Positions 58,922-64,000 of a DNA stretch of 64,000 nucleotides are shown here, piece by piece (position 1 is the stretch's first letter; each line of letters begins with the position of its first letter). A program made the translations under genes and the position numbers. The notes below the pieces were generated by a model that saw only the letters and a program-made list of their open reading frames with translations, made no database searches and had not been told where the DNA came from. The DNA comes from an uncultured Roseicyclus sp. GTDB lineage: Bacteria > Pseudomonadota > Alphaproteobacteria > Rhodobacterales > Rhodobacteraceae. The stretch is taken from NCBI GenBank assembly GCA_947491935.1, contig CANLLF010000005.1, forward strand, positions 186,001-250,000. The letters are read 5' to 3'.

Positions 58922-60106
58922 TCAGCCCATGACATCGGCAATCGCGCGCGCAACGCGCGGGATCGTGTCGGGCGTCAGGCCGGCCACGTTCATGCGCCCG
59001 TCGCCGACCACGTAGATCCCGTGTTCCTCGCGCAACCGGTCCACCTGCGCCGGGTCCGCACCGATCAGCGAGAACATGCCGCGATGGGCCCCAAGGAAGC
59101 CGAACCGATCCGATCCGATCTCTGCCCGCAAGGCATCGGCCAGGGCCGCGCGGTTGGCGTTCATGGTCTCCCGCATCCCCGTCAATTCGGCCTCCCACAT
59201 CTGCCGTAATTCCGCATCCCCCAGTATCGTCTGCACCACCCGCGCCCCGTGATCCGGCGGGAAAGCAAACGTCTGGCGATTGAGATGCGCCATCATGCCC
59301 GCCACGGCCGCCCGCGCGCCCGGCCCGCTCGTCACCGCAAGGCAAAGCCCGACGCGTTCTCGGTAGAGGCCGAAATTCTTCGAGCAACTCGCCGCGATCA
59401 GGACCTCGGGCAATCGGGCGGCCAGATGGCGTGTGCCAATGGCATCCTCAGCAAGGCCTTCCGCGAACCCCAGATAGGCCATGTCGATGAACGGAACCGC
59501 TCCGGTCGCGTCCAGAATATCGCCGACGGCCCGCCAATCCTCCGCGGTCAGATCCGCACCGGTCGGGTTGTGGCAACAGGCATGGAGCAACACCACATCG
59601 CCCGCCTTGGCCTGCGCCAGATCGGCCAACATCCCCTCACGATCAAGCCCGCCGGTCGCCTCGTCATAATACCGATAGCTGTGCGCGGTCTGGCCCAGAT
59701 GCCCGACCATGGATGGGTGGTTGGGCCAGGTCGGCGTCGGCATCCAAACCGCGGCGTCCGGCGACACGTGCCGCGCCAGCTCCAATGCCTGCCGCACCGC
59801 GCCGGTGCCACCGGGCGTGGCGCATAGGGCCACGCGCTCGGGGGCGACGGCATCGCCAAGGATCAGATCCCGCAGGGCGCTACAGAACGCCGGATCACCT
59901 GACAGACCAACATAGGATTTCGTCACCTGCTCCGCGGCGATGGCAGCCTCGGCCCTGCGCACCGCCGCCATGACCGGCGTGCGCCCTGCGGGATCACGGT
60001 AAACACCGACCCCAAGATCCACCTTGTCCGCCCGGTCGTCGGCCGCAAACATCGCCATCAGGCGCAGGATCTTGTCGGCTTCGGGGGCTGTCAGATCATC
60101 GAACAT
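58922..60106 (-). CDS. Class I aminotransferase (aspartate/aromatic)
   Basis: VDLGVGVYRDPAGRTPVM; HACCHNPTGADL; SCSKNFGLYRERVG. Confidence 0.94.
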   Translation of the reverse strand: MFDDLTAPEADKILRLMAMFAADDRADKVDLGVGVYRDPAGRTPVMAAVRRAEAAIAAEQVTKSYVGLSGDPAFCSALRDLILGDAVAPERVALCATPGGTGAVRQALELARHVSPDAAVWMPTPTWPNHPSMVGHLGQTAHSYRYYDEATGGLDREGMLADLAQAKAGDVVLLHACCHNPTGADLTAEDWRAVGDILDATGAVPFIDMAYLGFAEGLAEDAIGTRHLAARLPEVLIAASCSKNFGLYRERVGLCLAVTSGPGARAAVAGMMAHLNRQTFAFPPDHGARVVQTILGDAELRQMWEAELTGMRETMNANRAALADALRAEIGSDRFGFLGAHRGMFSLIGADPAQVDRLREEHGIYVVGDGRMNVAGLTPDTIPRVARAIADVMG

Positions 60107-60115
60107 AAGCAAACC

Positions 60116-60670
60116 TCAAACCGGGCGATCATAGGCGAGCGTGCGCAGGCGCTCATCACGCCGGACCGGCGCAAACCCCATTTTCTGGTAAAGCGCCAGG
60201 GCGGCGGGGTGATCGAGTGTGCAGGTATTGACCGTCATTCTGGAAACGCTCTCGTCCGCCCATCCCGTCGCGATGGCAGTCTGCAGAAGGAGCCGGCCAA
60301 GCCCGCTGCCAACCGCTTGCGGCACAAGTCCGAAATAGGCCAGATCGCAAATGCCGGGATCGCGTCCGTCCAGCACGAAGAACCCGTGGGGCCAGCCATG
60401 TCTGAGGGCCGTCCAGATCACCACATCGGGGTGACGCACGAAAGACTGCAAACCAATCGGGTCCGCCTCGGCCTGTTCAAACCGATCCTGCCATTCATAA
60501 TCCCGCCCGACGGCATCATAGAGCGACAGGAAGTACCAAACCGGTGGATCGATGGCCCGCTCCAGCCGCACATCACCGGGCAGCTGTGCGGGGCCAAAGG
60601 CGGGCTTCTCAGCCATTTCAAGATAGGTGATCGTGTAAGGAACCTCGGTTCCCGCCGGGATGACATTCAT
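60116..60670 (-). CDS. GNAT family N-acetyltransferase
   Basis: FGLVPQAVGSGLGRLLLQTAI; VNTCTLDHPAALALYQKMGFAPV. Confidence 0.88.
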   Translation of the reverse strand: MNVIPAGTEVPYTITYLEMAEKPAFGPAQLPGDVRLERAIDPPVWYFLSLYDAVGRDYEWQDRFEQAEADPIGLQSFVRHPDVVIWTALRHGWPHGFFVLDGRDPGICDLAYFGLVPQAVGSGLGRLLLQTAIATGWADESVSRMTVNTCTLDHPAALALYQKMGFAPVRRDERLRTLAYDRPV

Positions 60671-61530
60671 CCGGTTTCGACCTTCAGCTGCTCGAACCGG
60701 CCCCATTCGGCCCAGGATCCATCATAAAGCGAGACGTCTTCCCGGCCCAACCGGGCGAGACCCAGCATCAAGATGGCCGCCGTCACCCCTGACCCGCAGG
60801 TTGTGATGATCCGCTTGTCCAGATCCACACCGCCGGCCTCGAACGCAGCCCGGAGGGCATCCCCCTCCTTCATCGTGCCATCGGCCTTGAAGAGCGAGGC
60901 ATAGTGCACATTCTTCGAATTCGGGATACGTCCGGCACGCAGACCGGGCCGCGCCTCCGGCTCTTCCCCGCGGAACCGCGCCGGCGCACGGGCATCGACG
61001 ATCTGCCAATCCCCAAGCTTGCTGGCCGAGGCAACCTGCGTGACATCCTTCACCAGATGCGCCTGCCGCTGCACCGTCATGTGGCGGTCCCGCACGATGG
61101 GCGGCATATCCTCCACGGGATGCGCCTCGGCCTGCCATTTCGGGAAACCGCCATCCAGAACCGCGACATCACTCTTGCCCATCAGGCGAAAATTCCACCA
61201 GACACGCGCGGCTGAAAACAGGCCCATCCCATCATAGACCACGACCTGATGGCCATCGCCCACACCCATGGCCCGCATCCGCGACATGAACTTCTCAACC
61301 GGCGCCACCATATGCGGCAGATCCGATCGGGCATCCGAAATCTCATCGATATCAAAAAACCGCGCACCGGGAATATGGCCAGCATCATATTCGGCCTTCG
61401 CGTCGCGGCCCATATCCGGCAGGTAATAGGACGCGTCGATAACCCGCAAATCGGGATCGTTCAGATGCGCCGCAAGCCAATCGGTCGAAACCAGGGTTCT
61501 CGGATCGTCCCCCGTAATAATGCCCGCCAT
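60667..61530 (-). CDS. sseA: 3-mercaptopyruvate/thiosulfate sulfurtransferase
   Basis: Two rhodanese domains; TTCGSGVTAAI active site. Confidence 0.94.
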   Translation of the reverse strand: MAGIITGDDPRTLVSTDWLAAHLNDPDLRVIDASYYLPDMGRDAKAEYDAGHIPGARFFDIDEISDARSDLPHMVAPVEKFMSRMRAMGVGDGHQVVVYDGMGLFSAARVWWNFRLMGKSDVAVLDGGFPKWQAEAHPVEDMPPIVRDRHMTVQRQAHLVKDVTQVASASKLGDWQIVDARAPARFRGEEPEARPGLRAGRIPNSKNVHYASLFKADGTMKEGDALRAAFEAGGVDLDKRIITTCGSGVTAAILMLGLARLGREDVSLYDGSWAEWGRFEQLKVETG

Positions 61531-61612
61531 CGCCGAACCTCCCGCTAGATCAACGGGGGATAGCCCTACGCGCGCAACCCGCCCCACGCAAGAGAGACGC
61601 GGACACGCCCTC

Positions 61613-61635
61613 CTTCATCTTGGCAGAAAAACTCA
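61613..61635 (+). repeat. Copy 2 of 23-nt dispersed repeat CTTCATCTTGGCAGAAAAACTCA
   Basis: 22/23 identical to 46470-46492. Confidence 0.7.
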
Positions 61636-61773
61636 TTCCGCACCGGCAACAAGAGACCCCGCCTTCGCTTGCAGACCGCGGCCGGCATCACGCGCCCGCC
61701 TGAGCCGTCGCCAAAGGCGTAAGGCGAGGCAAGACCGGGCGCCGCAGGCGCTCCTTTTGACAATGACGGACAG

Positions 61774-62250
61774 TCAGCCGTTCTGTTTTAGCAAGCGCTG
61801 CTTCTGGCGGTTCCAGTCGCGCTTGGCCGAGGTTTCGCGCTTGTCCTGCGCCTTCTTGCCCTTCGCCACGCCGATCTTCAGCTTCACGAAGCCCTTGTGA
61901 TTGAAGTACATCACCAGCGGCACCAGCGTCATACCTTCGCGCTGCGTCGCGTTCCATAGCCGCGACAACTCACGCTTGGAGGCCAGCAATTTGCGCCGCC
62001 GCTTCTCCTCGTGCCCGAAGGTTTTGGCCTGCGCGTAGGGGGCGATGTAGCTGTTGACCAGCCACAATTCGCCGTCCTTCACCTCGGCATAGCTCTCGGC
62101 GATATTGGATTGCCCGCTGCGCAGGCTTTTGACTTCCGATCCCTCAAGGATGATCCCAACCTCAAGATCGCTCTCGATGGCGTAATCGAAGCGGGCGCGC
62201 CGGTTTTCGGCGATCACTTTGTAATTCGGGTTCTCGGGTTTCTTGGCCAT
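61774..62250 (-). CDS. smpB: SsrA-binding protein SmpB
   Basis: [43 protein letters not shown]. Confidence 0.97.
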   Translation of the reverse strand: MAKKPENPNYKVIAENRRARFDYAIESDLEVGIILEGSEVKSLRSGQSNIAESYAEVKDGELWLVNSYIAPYAQAKTFGHEEKRRRKLLASKRELSRLWNATQREGMTLVPLVMYFNHKGFVKLKIGVAKGKKAQDKRETSAKRDWNRQKQRLLKQNG

Positions 62251-62431
62251 GGTTCGGCCTATCTAGGGATTGCGCGGGCCCAAGTCCACGGGGCAGGCGC
62301 CTGCAAAGGACTGACAGGTGTGGACCACGCCGATCAACCATGACGGCCCCCATGCCGATCGCGAAATTCGTGGTCGAAAGGATTGGGGGGCTCGCCCCTT
62401 GCGGCCCCGCCACCGAGGGGTCGAGATGTGG

Positions 62432-63304
62432 TCAGTTGATCAGGCCCGCGTGGCGCATGCCCGCTTCGACCTTGGCTTTCGTCTCGTCGCTCAGCGTCGT
62501 AAGAGGCAAGCGCACCTCGTCCGAGCATTGGCCAAGCACGGACATGCCGTATTTCGCTCCGCACAGGCCCGGCTCGGTGAAGATCGCCTCATGCAGCGGC
62601 ATCAGCCGGTCCTGATAATCCAGTGCGGTGGCATAATCTCCGGCCAGCATCGCGGCCTGAAACTCGGCACAGAGCCTGGGAGCCACATTGGCCGTCACGC
62701 TGATGCAGCCAACGCCACCATGGGCGTTGAACCCCAAAGCGCTGGCATCCTCGGCGGACATCTGGATGAAATCCTTGCCGCAGGTCGCCCGTTGCCTGGA
62801 GACGCGGGACAGATCCGCCGTCGCATCCTTGACCCCGACGATGTAGGGCAGCTTCGCCAGCTCCCCCATCGTCTCCGGCGTCATGTCGATGACCGAGCGC
62901 GGCGGGATATTGTAGATGAAGATCGGGATCCCAACCTCATTGAGCGCGGTGTAATGAGCAATCAGGCCCCGCTGTGTGGGCTTGTTGTAATAAGGCGTCA
63001 CCACAAGCGCGGCATTGGCGCCCACATCCTTGGCGTGCTGCACAAAACGAAGCGCCTCTGCCGTGTTGTTGGACCCGGCACCCGCAATCACGGGCACGCG
63101 GCCGTTGGCAGCGGTCACCACCGTTTCGATCACCTGCTCATGCTCTTCATGGGTCAGCGTCGGGCTTTCACCCGTTGTGCCCACCGGCACCAGCCCGTTG
63201 GAGCCTTCGCCGATCTGCCACTCGACCAGACGTTTCAGCGCGTCGAAGTCCACGGCACCATTCGTCATCGGGGTGACCAGAGCGGGCATCGAGCCTTGAA
63301 ACAT
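62432..63304 (-). CDS. dapA: 4-hydroxy-tetrahydrodipicolinate synthase
   Basis: [38 protein letters not shown]. Confidence 0.96.
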   Translation of the reverse strand: MFQGSMPALVTPMTNGAVDFDALKRLVEWQIGEGSNGLVPVGTTGESPTLTHEEHEQVIETVVTAANGRVPVIAGAGSNNTAEALRFVQHAKDVGANAALVVTPYYNKPTQRGLIAHYTALNEVGIPIFIYNIPPRSVIDMTPETMGELAKLPYIVGVKDATADLSRVSRQRATCGKDFIQMSAEDASALGFNAHGGVGCISVTANVAPRLCAEFQAAMLAGDYATALDYQDRLMPLHEAIFTEPGLCGAKYGMSVLGQCSDEVRLPLTTLSDETKAKVEAGMRHAGLIN

Positions 63305-63452
63305 CTCACGCTTTCCTTCGTCCAAAGTGGGTTACACGTGCCGCCCCAATACAAGGCCCCCGCCGAATTGCCAAGTTCGTGAGTTGCGTCTGACATCAGG
63401 TGCCCTATCCTGCGCATTCTGGGGATTTGACGAAGTAGGAGACGCCGCACAG

Positions 63453-64000
63453 ATGCGACGCCTGATATACGCCTTGGCCCTGTGCTCCCTTGTCGGAGCG
63501 CCCCCCGCAATCGCCCAATCGGAAACCGAGGCCCTGGCCGATGCGCTGGCGGCTTACAATGCCGGTGATCTGGCCCGCGGTTCAGAAGCCGCACGAGGCA
63601 TCGACGATCCAATTGCCCTTGATCTTCTTGCGTGGACCCGCCTGCGCCGGGGCGAGGGCGATTTTGGCGAGTACATCGCCTTTCTGGACCGTAATCCGGA
63701 TTGGCCCGGCCTGCCCTATCTGCGCCGTCAGGGGGAGCCTTCGATCCCGGAAGGCGGCGATCCGCGTAATACGCTCGATTACTTCGCAGCGATGCTTCCG
63801 CAGACCGGGGCCGGCGCGCTCGCCTATGCCAGCGCGCTGGAAGAGACGGGCAACCGCGCAGCCGCCGAGGCCGAGGTGATCCGGGCTTGGACAACGCTGG
63901 TAATGACTGGCCCCCACGCGCAGGCCTTGAACCGCGCCTATGGCGGCGTCCTGACGGAGGAGCACCACATCGCGCGGCTGGACAACCTGCTGTGGGAAAA
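63453..64000 (+). CDS. Soluble lytic murein transglycosylase, N-terminal part (truncated by window edge)
   Basis: Open frame MRRLIYALALCSLVGAPPAIAQSE...EEHHIARLDNLLWEK running off the end; signal peptide; Slt-like superhelix. Confidence 0.8.
   Translation, partial: MRRLIYALALCSLVGAPPAIAQSETEALADALAAYNAGDLARGSEAARGIDDPIALDLLAWTRLRRGEGDFGEYIAFLDRNPDWPGLPYLRRQGEPSIPEGGDPRNTLDYFAAMLPQTGAGALAYASALEETGNRAAAEAEVIRAWTTLVMTGPHAQALNRAYGGVLTEEHHIARLDNLLWE

Overview
This 64 kb, GC-rich window is from an alphaproteobacterium, most likely order Rhodobacterales (roseobacter-like). The evidence is a flaF/flbT/DUF1217 flagellar set, CsgH, a VPLPA-CTERM tail, and ubiE-mutM-ECH-rpsT-dnaA synteny. Positions 1-27.6 kb hold a large flagellar cluster: flgI (truncated by the window edge), fliP/N/H/F, fliL, motE-like, motA, flhA, fliR, flhB, a second fliL-like gene, flgH/A/G/F, fliQ, fliE, flgC/B, fliI, DUF1217, flbT, flaF, flagellin, flgN-like, flgJ-like, fliK and flgD. 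Positions 27.6-39.6 kb hold ubiB, ubiE, mutM, an enoyl-CoA hydratase, rpsT, dnaA, dnaN, recF, DUF1697 and gyrB, a typical replication-initiation neighbourhood. Positions 39.6-64 kb are mixed: hydrolase, DUF2461, a small curli cassette (two curlin-repeat proteins flanking a csgH-like gene), an RTX/Hint protein, Nudix, MFS, trhO, pncA, nucleotidyltransferase, MscS, amidinotransferase, RlmL-like methyltransferase, VPLPA-CTERM protein, pncB, a low-GC pentapeptide-repeat/DUF900 hydrolase, arfB, yhhQ, aminotransferase, GNAT, sulfurtransferase, smpB, dapA and a truncated lytic transglycosylase. Best candidates for undescribed biology: (1) a minus-strand mini-locus at 57985-58207 with a 17-nt sequence fully complementary to the 16S rRNA 3' end, an 18-codon ORF, a GNRA hairpin, a CACCTCCT sequence able to pair with the SD, and an intrinsic terminator; (2) a short protein (1421-1900) whose C-terminus resembles the FliG EHPQ-motif segment, in a cluster with no recognisable fliG; (3) the solitary low-GC pentapeptide/DUF900 hydrolase; (4) the curli cassette with its dyad-rich upstream region. 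All calls come from reading the sequence; no database search or computation was run.
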